From: Clavibacter michiganensis subsp. tessellarius
Lineage (GTDB): Bacteria > Actinomycetota > Actinomycetes > Actinomycetales > Microbacteriaceae
Assembly (NCBI RefSeq): GCF_021922985.1
Contig: NZ_CP040788.1
Location: 496,001-560,000, forward strand
Direction of reading: 5' to 3'
DNA: 64,000 bases
Below are positions 25,559 to 34,546 of the stretch, piece after piece. The notes under the pieces are model-generated. The model was not told the origin of the DNA. It did not search any database and saw only the letters and a list, made by a program, of their open reading frames with translations. Each line of letters starts with the position of its first letter. Within the stretch, counting starts at the first letter, position 1. Made by a program: the position numbers and the translations under genes.

Positions 25559-25564
25559 GGCGGG

Positions 25565-26458
25565 ATGAGCGACGCGCCGATCGGGATCTTCGACTCCGGC
25601 GTCGGCGGCCTCACCGTGGCCCGCGCGGTCGCCACCCTCCTGCCGCGCGAGTCCATCGTCTACATCGGCGACACCGCCCACACGCCCTACGGCGACAAGC
25701 CCATCGCCGACGTGCGCCGGTACGCCCTCGCCGTGCTCGACGACCTGGTGGAGCGCGGCGTGAAGCTGCTCGTGATCGCGTGCAACACCGCGTCCGCCGC
25801 CATGCTGCGGGACGCGCGCGAGCGGTACGACATCCCCGTCGTCGAGGTGATCCAGCCGGCCGTCCGCACCGCGGTCAGCGTCACCCGCAACCACCGCGTG
25901 GGCGTCATCGCCACGCACGCCACGGTCACGAGCCGCGCCTACGACGACGCCTTCGCGGCCGCGCCGCACCTGGAGCTCACCTCCGCGGAGGCGCCGCGCT
26001 TCGTCGAGTTCGTCGAGCGCGGCGAGACCTCCGGGCCCGAGCTCATGGCGGCCGCCGAGGGGTACCTCGCGCCGCTGCGGGCGGCGGGCGTCGACACGCT
26101 CGTGCTCGGCTGCACCCACTACCCGTTCCTCGAGGGCGCGATCTCGCTGCTCATGGGCCCGGACGTCACGCTCGTCTCGAGCGACACGGAGACCGCCAAG
26201 GACGTCTACCGCGAGCTGGTCTCCGCGGGACTCGAGCGCCGCTCCGACGCGCCGCCCGTGATCCGCTACGAGGCCACCGGCGGCAGCGCGTCCGACTTCG
26301 AGGCGCTCGCGCGGCGGATGCTCGGCACGGGCGTCACGCACGTCGAGCTCGTCGAGACCGGCGCCATCCAGCTTCCCCGCCCGCCCCGGCCGGACGCGGC
26401 GACGCATCCGGACCGGGACGGCACCCCCACCCCCGACACGAGCCGAGGCCGCACATGA
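25565..26458 (+). CDS. murI: Glutamate racemase
   Basis: MurI makes D-glutamate for peptidoglycan. The 297-residue protein has the opening [13 protein letters not shown], the catalytic cysteines C73 (ACNTASA) and C183 (GCTHYP), and the conserved Asp/Glu residues around them. The C-terminus has an extra 25-residue Pro/Arg tail. It starts a run murI-rph-rdgB that is conserved in actinobacteria; the stop overlaps rph as ATGA. Confidence 0.95.
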   Translation: MSDAPIGIFDSGVGGLTVARAVATLLPRESIVYIGDTAHTPYGDKPIADVRRYALAVLDDLVERGVKLLVIACNTASAAMLRDARERYDIPVVEVIQPAVRTAVSVTRNHRVGVIATHATVTSRAYDDAFAAAPHLELTSAEAPRFVEFVERGETSGPELMAAAEGYLAPLRAAGVDTLVLGCTHYPFLEGAISLLMGPDVTLVSSDTETAKDVYRELVSAGLERRSDAPPVIRYEATGGSASDFEALARRMLGTGVTHVELVETGAIQLPRPPRPDAATHPDRDGTPTPDTSRGRT

Positions 26459-27192
26459 CCGACGACACCCCCCGCCACGACGGCCGCGCCGCCGACCAGC
26501 TGCGCGAGATCACCATCGAGCGGAACTGGAGCGAGCAGGCCGAGGGATCCGCCCTCATCTCCTTCGGGCGCACCCGCGTCCTCTGCACCGCGTCCTTCAC
26601 GAACCGCGTCCCGCGGTGGAAGGCCGGCAGCGGCCAGGGCTGGGTCACCGCCGAGTACGCGATGCTGCCCCGCGCCACGAACGAGCGCATGGACCGCGAG
26701 GCCGTCAAGGGCAAGGTCGGCGGCCGCACGCACGAGATCTCCCGGCTCATCGGCCGCAGCCTCCGCGCCGTCGTCGACATGAAGGCGCTCGGCGAGAACA
26801 CGATCGTCATCGACTGCGACGTCCTCCAGGCCGACGGTGGCACGCGCACGGCGGCGATCACGGGCGCGTACGTCGCCCTCGCCGACGCGCTCGAGTGGGG
26901 CCGCGAGCGCAAGTTCATCGCGCAGCGCGCCACGCCGCTGAAGGACAGCGTCGCCGCGGTCTCCGTCGGCATCGTCGACGGGAAGCCGCTGCTCGACCTC
27001 GCGTACGTCGAGGACGTGCGCGCCGAGACCGACATGAACGTGGTGATGACCGGGAGCGGCTCCTTCGTCGAGGTCCAGGGCACCGCCGAGGGCGCGCCCT
27101 TCGACCGCGCCGAGCTCGACGCCCTGCTCGACCTCGCGCTCGGCGGCGGCACCACGCTCACCGCGCTGCAGGCGCAGGCGCTCGGGCGCTGA
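26455..27192 (+). CDS. rph: Ribonuclease PH
   Basis: This phosphorolytic 3'-5' exoribonuclease trims tRNA 3' ends and forms hexameric rings. The 245-residue protein shows the family blocks [18 protein letters not shown], the arginine-rich [19 protein letters not shown], and the [20 protein letters not shown] active-site region. The ATG at 26455 overlaps the murI stop. Confidence 0.95.
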   Translation: MTDDTPRHDGRAADQLREITIERNWSEQAEGSALISFGRTRVLCTASFTNRVPRWKAGSGQGWVTAEYAMLPRATNERMDREAVKGKVGGRTHEISRLIGRSLRAVVDMKALGENTIVIDCDVLQADGGTRTAAITGAYVALADALEWGRERKFIAQRATPLKDSVAAVSVGIVDGKPLLDLAYVEDVRAETDMNVVMTGSGSFVEVQGTAEGAPFDRAELDALLDLALGGGTTLTALQAQALGR

Positions 27193-27203
27193 GGGGACCG
27201 CCC

Positions 27204-27812
27204 GTGATCCCGCTCGTCCTCGCCACGCACAACGCGCACAAGGTCGAGGAGCTGCGCCGGATCCTCGGGGCCCGCCTCGACGGAATCGACCTCGTCGCCT
27301 ACGACGGCCCCGAGCCTGTGGAGGACGGCACGTCCTTCGAGGAGAACGCGCTGATCAAGGCGCGCGCGGCGGCCCGGCACACCGGCCATGCGGCCCTCGC
27401 CGACGACTCGGGCATCGGCGTCGACGTGCTCGGCGGATCGCCCGGCATCTTCTCGGCGCGCTGGTCGGGTTCGTCGCGTGACAGCCGCGAGAACCTCGAG
27501 CTCCTGCTCTGGCAGCTCGGCGACGTGCCCGACGCGCATCGCGGCGCGCGCTTCACGTGCGCGGCCGCCCTCGTCGTGCCGACGGCCGACGGCCTCGTCG
27601 AGCGCACGGCGGTCGGCGTGTGGGAGGGATCCGTCCTCCGTGAGGTCGCGGGGGAGGGCGGGTTCGGCTACGACCCGATCTTCCGCCCGGCCACCGGCGG
27701 CGCCAGCGCGGCCGCGCTCACCGCCGACGAGAAGAACCGGGTCAGCCATCGCGCGCGGGCGTTCGACGCGATCATGCCGGTGGTCCGCCGGGAGCTCCTC
27801 GGCGAGGTCTGA
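27204..27812 (+). CDS. rdgB: XTP/dITP diphosphohydrolase (non-canonical purine NTP pyrophosphatase)
   Basis: RdgB/HAM1 proteins hydrolyse dITP, ITP and XTP and keep deaminated purines out of DNA. The 202-residue protein has the opening LVLATHNAHKVEEL, the DGTSFEENALIKA block, the ADDSGIGVDVLGGSPGIFSAR metal and base-binding block and GGFGYDPIF. It starts with GTG at 27204, 11 bases after rph, behind GAGGGG. An intrinsic terminator closes the operon. Confidence 0.94.
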   Translation: MIPLVLATHNAHKVEELRRILGARLDGIDLVAYDGPEPVEDGTSFEENALIKARAAARHTGHAALADDSGIGVDVLGGSPGIFSARWSGSSRDSRENLELLLWQLGDVPDAHRGARFTCAAALVVPTADGLVERTAVGVWEGSVLREVAGEGGFGYDPIFRPATGGASAAALTADEKNRVSHRARAFDAIMPVVRRELLGEV

Positions 27813-27818
27813 CCGCTC

Positions 27819-27842
27819 CTCCCGCTCTGCTGAGAGCGGGAG
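27819..27842 (+). terminator. Terminator after rdgB
   Basis: A perfect 10-bp stem CTCCCGCTCT/AGAGCGGGAG closes a 4-base loop, followed by a short TCGTT tract. Confidence 0.75.
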
Positions 27843-27889
27843 TCGTTCCCGACTGCGGCGCCGGCTGGATCCGCATGGCCGCGGGCCCG

Positions 27890-27895
27890 TACGGT
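27890..27895 (+). promoter_or_regulatory. Leaderless -10 box of the CDF transporter gene
   Basis: TACGGT ends exactly six bases before the ATG at 27902, which selects this start over an in-frame ATG at 27875. Confidence 0.65.
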
Positions 27896-27901
27896 GGACG
27901 C

Positions 27902-28819
27902 ATGGCCCCCGGATCGCACGACCACGGCGCGGCCACGACCGACCGCCGGCGCCTCGTCGCGGCCCTCCTCATCACCGCCGTCGTGCTCGTGGTCGAGGTC
28001 GTCGGGGCGCTGGTCTCCGGATCCCTGGCCCTCCTCGCGGATGCAGGCCACATGACGAGCGACCTGCTCGGACTCGGCATCGCGCTGGTCGCCACCGTCG
28101 TCGCCGCGCGTCCCGCGACCGACCGGCACACCTTCGGCTTCCAGCGCGGCGAGGTGCTCGGAGCGCTCGTGAACGGCCTGATCCTGTCGGTCGTCGCGGT
28201 CTACGTGGCCGTGCAGGGCGTCCAGCGGCTGCTCGCGCCGGAGGGCCCCGAGATCGACCCGCGCGTGATGCTCGTGGCCGCGGGCCTCGGCCTCGTCGCC
28301 AACGTCGCCGCGCTGCTCGTGCTGCGCGGGGGAGCGGAGCGCTCGATCAACGTGCGCGGCGCGTACCTCGAGGTGCTCGGGGACGCGTTCGGCTCGGTCG
28401 CGACCATCGTCGCGGGTGTCGTCATCGCCCTCACCGGCTTCGGCCGCGCGGACGCGATCGCGTCCCTCGTCATCGCCGCGCTCATCGTCCCGCGCGCGGT
28501 CGTGCTCCTGCGCGACGTCGTGCGCGTGCTCAACGAGTCGACGCCCGTGGGCACCGAGCCCGAGCGGATCCGCGCCCACCTGCTCGAGACCCCCGGCGTC
28601 ACGGCCGTGCACGACGTGCACGTGTGGGCGATCACGTCGGGGTCGCCCGTCTTCACGGCGCACGTGGTCGTCGAGCCGGACGTGTTCCGCGAGGGCCGCA
28701 CGGGGGAGCTCCTCGACCGGCTCGCGGGATGCCTCGACGACCACTTCGACGTCGAGCACAGCACCTTCCAGCTGGAGCCGGCGGAGCACGCCGGGCACGA
28801 GCACCGGCACCACGTCTGA
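27902..28819 (+). CDS. Cation diffusion facilitator family metal exporter
   Basis: This 305-residue CDF transporter (CzcD/ZitB type) exports divalent cations such as Zn2+ or Co2+ in exchange for protons. Six helices occupy about residues 15-205. Metal-site residues are visible in helix two (ADAGHMTSD) and in helix five (EVLGDAFGS), where Glu stands at the position often occupied by His. The C-terminal domain (about 215-285) contains the VHDVHVWAITSG strand pair. His-rich ends (HDH near the N-terminus, HAGHEHRHH at the C-terminus) may bind metal. Confidence 0.9.
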   Translation: MAPGSHDHGAATTDRRRLVAALLITAVVLVVEVVGALVSGSLALLADAGHMTSDLLGLGIALVATVVAARPATDRHTFGFQRGEVLGALVNGLILSVVAVYVAVQGVQRLLAPEGPEIDPRVMLVAAGLGLVANVAALLVLRGGAERSINVRGAYLEVLGDAFGSVATIVAGVVIALTGFGRADAIASLVIAALIVPRAVVLLRDVVRVLNESTPVGTEPERIRAHLLETPGVTAVHDVHVWAITSGSPVFTAHVVVEPDVFREGRTGELLDRLAGCLDDHFDVEHSTFQLEPAEHAGHEHRHHV

Positions 28820-28969
28820 GACGGCGGCCGACCCGTCGGGTGGGCGCCGCGGATCACGGCCCGGCGCCGCGTGTCACCGGCAGTCGGGGCATCGCCGGGG
28901 TCGATCGATCAGCGCCGCGTGGCCGCTCGCATCATCGACGCGTGCACGTCCGCTTCGCCGCCGCCCGCC

Positions 28970-29701
28970 TCAGCGGCGCGGGTCGTTCGACGGGTCCTGG
29001 TCGAAGGACTCGGGGGCGAGCGCGAGCTCCTCGCCGTCCTCCGCCGCGACGCCCGCCGCCTCCTCGTCGCGCGCGTGCTTGCGGGCGCGGAGGAAGTGGA
29101 TGACGGTGGGCACCGCGGTCACGACGACGGCGCCGAGCAGCACGTAGTCGATGTAGTGCGTGACGAAGTCGCGGATGGGCGGGAACCCGTTGAGCAGGTG
29201 GCCGAGGAACGTGAGCCCGGCGCCCCAGATGAGCGCGCCGATCGCGTTGTAGAAGGAGTACTTGCGGTAGTCCATGTGGCCGACGCCCGCGGCGATGGGC
29301 GCGAACGTGCGCACGATGGGCACGAAGCGCGCCGCGATGACGGCGAGGCCGCCGAACCGCGCGAAGAACGCGTTGGTGCGCACGACGTTCTGCCGGCTGA
29401 AGATGCCCGAGTCCTTGCGCTCGAAGACCCGCGGTCCCGCCTTGTGGCCGATGAGGTAGCCGACCTCGCCGCCCGCGAACGCGGAGAAGGCGATGGCGAG
29501 GCAGATCCACCAGATGTCGATGCCCGTGATGCCGGGGAGCGTGAGGCCCGCGATGACCAGCAGCGTGTCGCCCGGGAAGAGGAAGCCGAAGAGCAGGCCC
29601 GTCTCGGCGAAGATGATGAGGCAGATCCCGACGAGGGCGAATCCCCCGAACGACTCGATGAGGGTCGTCGAGTCGAGGAAGTCGAAGAGCTGGGGATGCA
29701 C
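28970..29701 (-). CDS. DedA family membrane protein
   Basis: This 243-residue protein has a VTT/SNARE-associated-type membrane domain. DedA proteins are linked to lipid-carrier (undecaprenyl phosphate) recycling and membrane homeostasis. Visible blocks are ETGLLFGFLFPGDTLL (re-entrant loop region, about 31-46), GxEVGYLIGHKAG, and ARFVPIVRTFAPIAAGVGHMDYRKY, which has the conserved Arg and Pro residues. The C-terminal tail is acidic. The start is GTG at 29701 behind GGAG. The 150 bases between this gene and the convergent CDF gene show no clear terminator. Confidence 0.9.
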   Translation of the reverse strand: MHPQLFDFLDSTTLIESFGGFALVGICLIIFAETGLLFGFLFPGDTLLVIAGLTLPGITGIDIWWICLAIAFSAFAGGEVGYLIGHKAGPRVFERKDSGIFSRQNVVRTNAFFARFGGLAVIAARFVPIVRTFAPIAAGVGHMDYRKYSFYNAIGALIWGAGLTFLGHLLNGFPPIRDFVTHYIDYVLLGAVVVTAVPTVIHFLRARKHARDEEAAGVAAEDGEELALAPESFDQDPSNDPRR

Positions 29702-29828
29702 GTGTGGGGCTCCAGTCGTGGTGGGCCGCGACGACCCGTTCGATCGAGCGGCGGCAGAGCACAGGATATCGGGAGCCGCCGCGAGCGCGCCGAGTCCCGG
29801 CCACCCCCGGTCGAGGGGCGCGGCGCCC

Positions 29829-30752
29829 TCAGCCGCCGAGCTCGGCGTGCCCGAAGAGGCCCGGGACGCCGCCGGAGTGCCAGAGCACGACGCGATCGTC
29901 CTCGCCGATGTATCCGTCGCGCACGGCGGCGACGAGCCCCGCGGCCGCCCGGGCGGTGTAGGTGGGGTCGAGGAGGATCCCGGTGGTCCGCGCCACGAGG
30001 GTCAGCGCGGCGCGCGCCTCGTCGGTGAGGCGCGCGTACCCGGCGCCCACGCGGTCCGCGTCGATGCGGAGGCGGTCGGCCGCGATCCCCGTGCCGCGCT
30101 CGGCGAGGAAGCCGGCGACCACGGCGCGCGGGTCGCCGACGGCGCCGCAGTGCACGCCGAGGACCCGCTCCGGCCCGAGCGCCTCGACGAGCCCGGCCAT
30201 CGTGCCGCCCGATCCCAGCGCGACGACCACGTGGTCCACCTCGCCGACCTGCGCCGTCAGCTCGTGGCCCGCGTCGACGAAGCCCTGCACGGAGTGCGCG
30301 TCGGATCCGCCGAACGCCACGCGGTGCACGCGTGCGCCCGCGGACTCGAGCTCCGCGACGACGGATCCCGCCCGCGTCTCGGCGCCCGCGTCGCCCGACC
30401 AGACGATCCGCGCCCCGTACAGCGCGTCGAGCAGCACGTTGCCGCGCTCGGCGACCTCGTGCCCCTCGAGCACGAGCACGACGTGGAGTCCGAGCGCGGC
30501 ACCGGCCGCCGCCGTCATGCGCGCGTGGTTGCTCTGCGGGGCGCCCGTGGTGACGACCGCGTCCGTGCCGCGCGCGACGGCACGGCCGAGCGAGCGCTCG
30601 AGCTTCCTGGCCTTGTTGCCGCCGCCGCCCCAGCCGATGAGGTCGTCCCGCTTCATCAGCAGCCGGTCGGGTCGGAGCCCGACGGCCTCCGCGAGCCGCG
30701 GGACGGGATGCACGGGCGTCGGCTCGGTCCAGAGGCGGAGGCGGTCGTCCAC
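29829..30752 (-). CDS. PLP-dependent D-cysteine desulfhydrase/ACC deaminase family protein
   Basis: This 307-residue fold-type II PLP enzyme has the PLP-lysine block [12 protein letters not shown] (about residues 39-50) and [10 protein letters not shown], where Ser-Asn-His contacts the cofactor. A Gly-rich phosphate loop GSGGTMAGL lies near residue 175 and the [11 protein letters not shown] block is near the end. Family members release pyruvate or a 2-oxo acid, ammonia and sometimes sulfide from D-cysteine or 1-aminocyclopropane-1-carboxylate. I cannot tell which from sequence. The start is GTG at 30752, six bases after GAGGAG; a longer in-frame form would add 20 unconserved residues. Confidence 0.85.
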   Translation of the reverse strand: MDDRLRLWTEPTPVHPVPRLAEAVGLRPDRLLMKRDDLIGWGGGGNKARKLERSLGRAVARGTDAVVTTGAPQSNHARMTAAAGAALGLHVVLVLEGHEVAERGNVLLDALYGARIVWSGDAGAETRAGSVVAELESAGARVHRVAFGGSDAHSVQGFVDAGHELTAQVGEVDHVVVALGSGGTMAGLVEALGPERVLGVHCGAVGDPRAVVAGFLAERGTGIAADRLRIDADRVGAGYARLTDEARAALTLVARTTGILLDPTYTARAAAGLVAAVRDGYIGEDDRVVLWHSGGVPGLFGHAELGG

Positions 30753-30834
30753 GGGTGCTCCTCGTCGCGGGTCGGAGCGCCGCGGCGGGCGGATCCGCTC
30801 CCCGTCGACCACGGGCGGGCGGGCCGCGCCCTCG

Positions 30835-30916
30835 TGCGGGAGAAGGGACTTGAACCCTCACGCTCGAAAGCACAGGAACCTAAATCCTGCGTGTCTACCG
30901 ATTCCACCACTCCCGC
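30835..30916 (-). tRNA. tRNA-Leu (anticodon UAG)
   Basis: The minus strand folds as a class II tRNA of 82 nt with acceptor stem GCGGGAG/CTCCCGC, a TAG anticodon in a TTTAGGT loop on a CAGGA/TCCTG stem, a long variable arm, and a GGTTCAAGTCC T-loop. CCA is not encoded; the 3' end after discriminator A is CGAG. It reads CUA and other CUN leucine codons. Confidence 0.93.
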
Positions 30917-30944
30917 GGGTGCCCGACCAGCTTAGGACGCCCCC

Positions 30945-30950
30945 TAATAT
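30945..30950 (+). promoter_or_regulatory. Leaderless -10 box of the xylulokinase gene
   Basis: TAATAT ends seven bases before the GTG at 30958. It overlaps the in-frame ATG at 30949, so the GTG is the better start. Confidence 0.6.
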
Positions 30951-30957
30951 GTTGATC

Positions 30958-32382
30958 GTGACAACGAAGACACTGGTAGCAGGCATCGACTCCTCCACGC
31001 AGAGCTGCAAGGTGGTCGTCCGCGACCTCGACACGGGCGCCCTCGTGCGCTCCGGCCGCGCGTCCCACCCCGACGGCTCGGAGGTGGATCCCGCGCACTG
31101 GTGGGACGCGCTCCTCGCGGCCGTCGCCGACGCGGGCGGCCTCGACGACGTCGCCGCCATCTCGGTCGGCGGCCAGCAGCACGGCATGGTCTGCCTCGAC
31201 GAGTCCGGCGCCGTCGTCCGCGACGCGCTCCTCTGGAACGACACGCGGTCCGCGCCCGCCGCCGCCGACCTCCGCGACGAGCTCGGCGCCGACGCCTGGG
31301 CGAGCGCCACGGGCGTCGTCCCGGTGGCGTCCTTCACCGCCACCAAGCTCCGCTGGCTGCGCGACGCCGAGCCCGAGAACGCCGCCCGCGTAGCCGCCGT
31401 CGCCCTCCCGCACGACTGGCTGACCTGGCGCCTCCTCGGGCACGGCGTCGGATCCCCGGACCTCGCGGCCCTCACCACCGACCGCTCCGACGCGAGCGGC
31501 ACCGCGTACTGGTCCAGCGTCACGGGGGAGTACCGCCTCGACCTGCTGGAGCGCGCGCTCGGCCGCGTCGTCGGCCTGCCGCGCGTGCTCGGCCCCGGCG
31601 AGTCCGCAGGGCTGACGGGCGACGGCATCCCCGGCGTCCCGGCCGGCATCCCCGTCGGCCCCGGCGCGGGCGACAACGCCGCCGCCGCGCTCGGCCTCGG
31701 CGCGGTGCCCGGCGACGTGGTCGTCTCCATCGGCACGTCCGGCACGGTGTTCGCCGTCACGGCGGATCCCATCACGGACGCGTCCGGCACGGTCGCCGGC
31801 TTCGCGGACGCCACGGGCAACTTCCTCCCGCTCATCGCGACCCTCAACGCCGCCCGTGTACTCGACGGCGGCGCGCGCCTCCTCGGCGTCGACCACGCGC
31901 GGCTGTCCGAGCTCGCGCTCGAGGCCCCCGCCGGATCCGACGGCCTCGTGCTCCTGCCCTACTTCGAGGGCGAGCGCACCCCGAACCTGCCCGACGCGAC
32001 CGCGTCGCTGCACGGCATGACCCTCCGCAACTCGACGCCCGCGACCATGGCCCGCGCCCACGTCGAGGGCATGCTGTGCGGCCTGGCCGACGGCCTCGAC
32101 GCGATCACGCGCCAGGGCGTCGAGGTCGAGCGCGTGCTCCTCATCGGCGGCGGCGCGAAGAGCCGCGCCGTGCGCGAGATCGCCCCGACCGTCTTCGGCG
32201 TCCCCATCCACGTGCCGGACGCGGGCGAGTTCGTCGCCGACGGCGCCGCGAAGCAGGCCGCGTGGATCCTCACGGGCTCGCTGCCCGAATGGCCCCTCGC
32301 GGGCGACGAGGTCTTCGACGCGCCGGGCGTGCCCGCGGTGCGCCAGGCGTACGCGGCGGCGAAGGCGGAGCTGGGGTACTGA
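30958..32382 (+). CDS. xylB: Xylulokinase
   Basis: This FGGY-family sugar kinase phosphorylates D-xylulose for the pentose phosphate pathway. The 474-residue protein has the N-terminal phosphate loop [11 protein letters not shown], the substrate-binding [14 protein letters not shown] block with D in LLWNDTR, the [11 protein letters not shown] block (general base Asp) and IGTSGTVF, and the C-terminal ATP site [10 protein letters not shown]. It is not next to xylA or a xylose transporter, so the substrate could be another ketose. The GTG start at 30958 is set by the -10 box. Confidence 0.88.
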   Translation: MTTKTLVAGIDSSTQSCKVVVRDLDTGALVRSGRASHPDGSEVDPAHWWDALLAAVADAGGLDDVAAISVGGQQHGMVCLDESGAVVRDALLWNDTRSAPAAADLRDELGADAWASATGVVPVASFTATKLRWLRDAEPENAARVAAVALPHDWLTWRLLGHGVGSPDLAALTTDRSDASGTAYWSSVTGEYRLDLLERALGRVVGLPRVLGPGESAGLTGDGIPGVPAGIPVGPGAGDNAAAALGLGAVPGDVVVSIGTSGTVFAVTADPITDASGTVAGFADATGNFLPLIATLNAARVLDGGARLLGVDHARLSELALEAPAGSDGLVLLPYFEGERTPNLPDATASLHGMTLRNSTPATMARAHVEGMLCGLADGLDAITRQGVEVERVLLIGGGAKSRAVREIAPTVFGVPIHVPDAGEFVADGAAKQAAWILTGSLPEWPLAGDEVFDAPGVPAVRQAYAAAKAELGY

Positions 32383-32386
32383 CGCC

Positions 32387-32409
32387 GGTCGCGCGCTAGC
32401 GGCGCGACC
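32387..32409 (+). terminator. Candidate terminator after xylulokinase
   Basis: An 8-bp perfect stem GGTCGCGC/GCGCGACC closes a 7-base loop shortly after the stop codon; no T-run follows. Confidence 0.4.
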
Positions 32410-32450
32410 TGTGGACGGCCCGTGCGGGATCGGGTCCTGATCAGCATCCT

Positions 32451-33686
32451 GTGCGGGTGCAGACGCGGACGCCCCTTGACATCATCTCCGGACGGGTGCG
32501 GGAGCGCCTCCGCGACGACGGCGCGGTCGCCGAGGCGGCGGGCACCGCGGTGGTCGTGCGCGAGGAGGTCCGGCGGTTCGCGGAGCAGGCGCTCGGGTCC
32601 GACGCGCGGCTCCTCGACGACGAGGCGGCGACCGAGCGCGAGGTGCTCGCCCGCATCACCGGCTTCGGCGCGCTGCAGCCCCTCCTCGACGACGACACGA
32701 TCGAGGAGATCTGGATCAACGCCCCCACGCGCGTGTTCGTGGCACGCACCGGCGTCCCCGAGCTGACGTCGCTCGTCCTCTCCGACGCCGAGGTGCGCGA
32801 CCTCGTCGAGCGGATGCTGCAGTCCTCGGGCCGTCGGGTGGACCTGTCGACGCCGTTCGTCGACGCGTCGCTGCCCGACGGCTCCCGGCTGCACGTCGTC
32901 ATCCCCGACGTCACGCGCCGCCACTGGGCCGTCAACATCCGCAAGTTCTCCCGGCGCATCCGCGACCTCGACCACCTCGTGGCCCTCGGCAGCCTCCCAC
33001 TGCAGGCGGCGGAGTTCCTCCGGATGAGCGTGCGGGCCGGCCTCTCCATCGTCGTGAGCGGGGCGACGCACACCGGCAAGACCACCATGATCGACGCGCT
33101 GCTGTCCGCCGCCCGCGCGTCCGACCGCATCGTCACGGTCGAGGAGACGTTCGAGCTGGATCCCGCCGGCCGCGACGTCGTGGCGATGCAGTGCCGGCAG
33201 CCGAGCCTCGAGGGCTCCGGCGAGATCACGCTCCGGCGCCTCATCAAGGAGGCGCTGCGGATGCGGCCCGACCGGCTCGTCGTGGGGGAGGTGCGCGAGG
33301 CCGAGTGCCTCGACCTCCTCATCGCGCTCAACTCCGGCGTGCCGGGCATGTGCTCCATCCACGCCAACAGCGCCCGCGAGGCCCTCGTGAAGATGTGCAC
33401 GCTGCCGCTGCTCGCCGGCCGCAACATCGACTCGGCGTTCGTGGTGCCCACGGTCGCGAGCTCCGTCGACCTCGTCGTCCACCTCGAGGTGCGGCCCTCG
33501 GGCGCGCGGCGGGTGGTCGAGATCCTGGCGCCCGGCGGCCGTCATTCCGGGATGGTGATCGAGGCCAGCTCGGTCTTCGCGCTGGAGGACGGCGTGCTCA
33601 CCGCCACGGGCGGCCAGCCCGCCCACCTCGCCAAGTACCACGCCGCGGGGCTCGACCCGCTCCGCGTGCTGGTGGCGGCGCCGTGA
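32451..33686 (+). CDS. tadA: Tad pilus assembly secretion ATPase (TadA/CpaF)
   Basis: This 411-residue hexameric type II/IV secretion ATPase powers Flp/Tad pilus assembly. An N-terminal helical domain (1-90) precedes the ATPase core with Walker A GATHTGKTT (K210), the Asp box TVEETFELD, the Walker B region RPDRLVVGEVREAE and the His box CSIHANSAREAL. The Walker A sequence has Thr and His where Gly-Ser is common, but the key Lys and Thr are present. GTG at 32451 or the in-frame GTG two codons later could be the start. The downstream gene overlaps as GTGA. Confidence 0.92.
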   Translation: MRVQTRTPLDIISGRVRERLRDDGAVAEAAGTAVVVREEVRRFAEQALGSDARLLDDEAATEREVLARITGFGALQPLLDDDTIEEIWINAPTRVFVARTGVPELTSLVLSDAEVRDLVERMLQSSGRRVDLSTPFVDASLPDGSRLHVVIPDVTRRHWAVNIRKFSRRIRDLDHLVALGSLPLQAAEFLRMSVRAGLSIVVSGATHTGKTTMIDALLSAARASDRIVTVEETFELDPAGRDVVAMQCRQPSLEGSGEITLRRLIKEALRMRPDRLVVGEVREAECLDLLIALNSGVPGMCSIHANSAREALVKMCTLPLLAGRNIDSAFVVPTVASSVDLVVHLEVRPSGARRVVEILAPGGRHSGMVIEASSVFALEDGVLTATGGQPAHLAKYHAAGLDPLRVLVAAP

Positions 33687-34546
33687 GGGTCGCGCTCGGC
33701 CTCGCCCTCGGGGCCGGCCTCCTCCTCATGCTCGCGCCACGCCTGTGGCCGTCGCGGCCGGAGGCGCCGGGCGGGCGTCGCGGGGCGGCGGACGCGGTGC
33801 ACGACCGCCTCACGCACGCCGGCCTCGCCAAGGTCTCCGTCAGCTCCTTCCTCGCCATCTCGGTGCTCGTCGGCCTCGCGGCCGGGGTGCTGGTCGAGGC
33901 GCTGCTCCGGATCGACGGCGCGGCGGTCGCGGCGGGGGTCGCGGGCACGGCCCTCCCGTGGATCGCGGTCGGCGCGCGGTCCGCCTCCCGGCGCCGCGCG
34001 TACCGTGCCGTCTGGCCCGACGTCGTCGACCACCTCGTGAGCGCGGTGCGCGCCGGGATGGGCCTGCCGGACGCGGTCGCCTCCCTCGCGGAGGCCGGGC
34101 CGGCCGTGCTCCGACCGGCCTTCCGCGCGTTCGCCGCGGACAACCGCACCACGGGCAGCTTCGGCGTCGCCCTCGACGAGCTCAAGGCGCGCCTCGCGGA
34201 TCCCACGGCCGACCGCATCCTCGAGACCCTCCGCATGGCCAGGGAGGTCGGCGGCACCGAGCTGCCCGACGTGCTCCGCGGCCTCGCCCGCTTCCTGCGG
34301 GAGGAGGCCGCCATCCGCAGCGAGGCGGAGGCGCGGCAGTCGTGGGTCGTCAACGCGGCGAAGCTCGGCGTGGCCGCGCCGTGGATCATCCTGGCGCTCC
34401 TCTCCACCCGCTCGGAGGCGGCCGCGGCGTACGACACCCCCACGGGGACGGTCGTCATCGTGGTCGGCCTCGCCGTCTCCGCCGTGGCCTACCGGGTGAT
34501 GCTCGCCCTCGGCCGCCTCCCCGAGGACCGGAGGTGGTTCGCGTGA
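33683..34546 (+). CDS. tadB: Tad pilus assembly membrane protein TadB
   Basis: This 287-residue type II secretion F-domain protein forms the inner-membrane platform of the Tad machine. It has an N-terminal helix, two helices at about 50-95, a cytoplasmic F domain (VVDHLVSAVRAGMGLPDAVASLAEAGP and the EVGGTELPDVLRGLARFLREE block), and two C-terminal helices. The GTG at 33683 overlaps the tadA stop and its own stop overlaps tadC as GTGA. Confidence 0.88.
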   Translation: MRVALGLALGAGLLLMLAPRLWPSRPEAPGGRRGAADAVHDRLTHAGLAKVSVSSFLAISVLVGLAAGVLVEALLRIDGAAVAAGVAGTALPWIAVGARSASRRRAYRAVWPDVVDHLVSAVRAGMGLPDAVASLAEAGPAVLRPAFRAFAADNRTTGSFGVALDELKARLADPTADRILETLRMAREVGGTELPDVLRGLARFLREEAAIRSEAEARQSWVVNAAKLGVAAPWIILALLSTRSEAAAAYDTPTGTVVIVVGLAVSAVAYRVMLALGRLPEDRRWFA

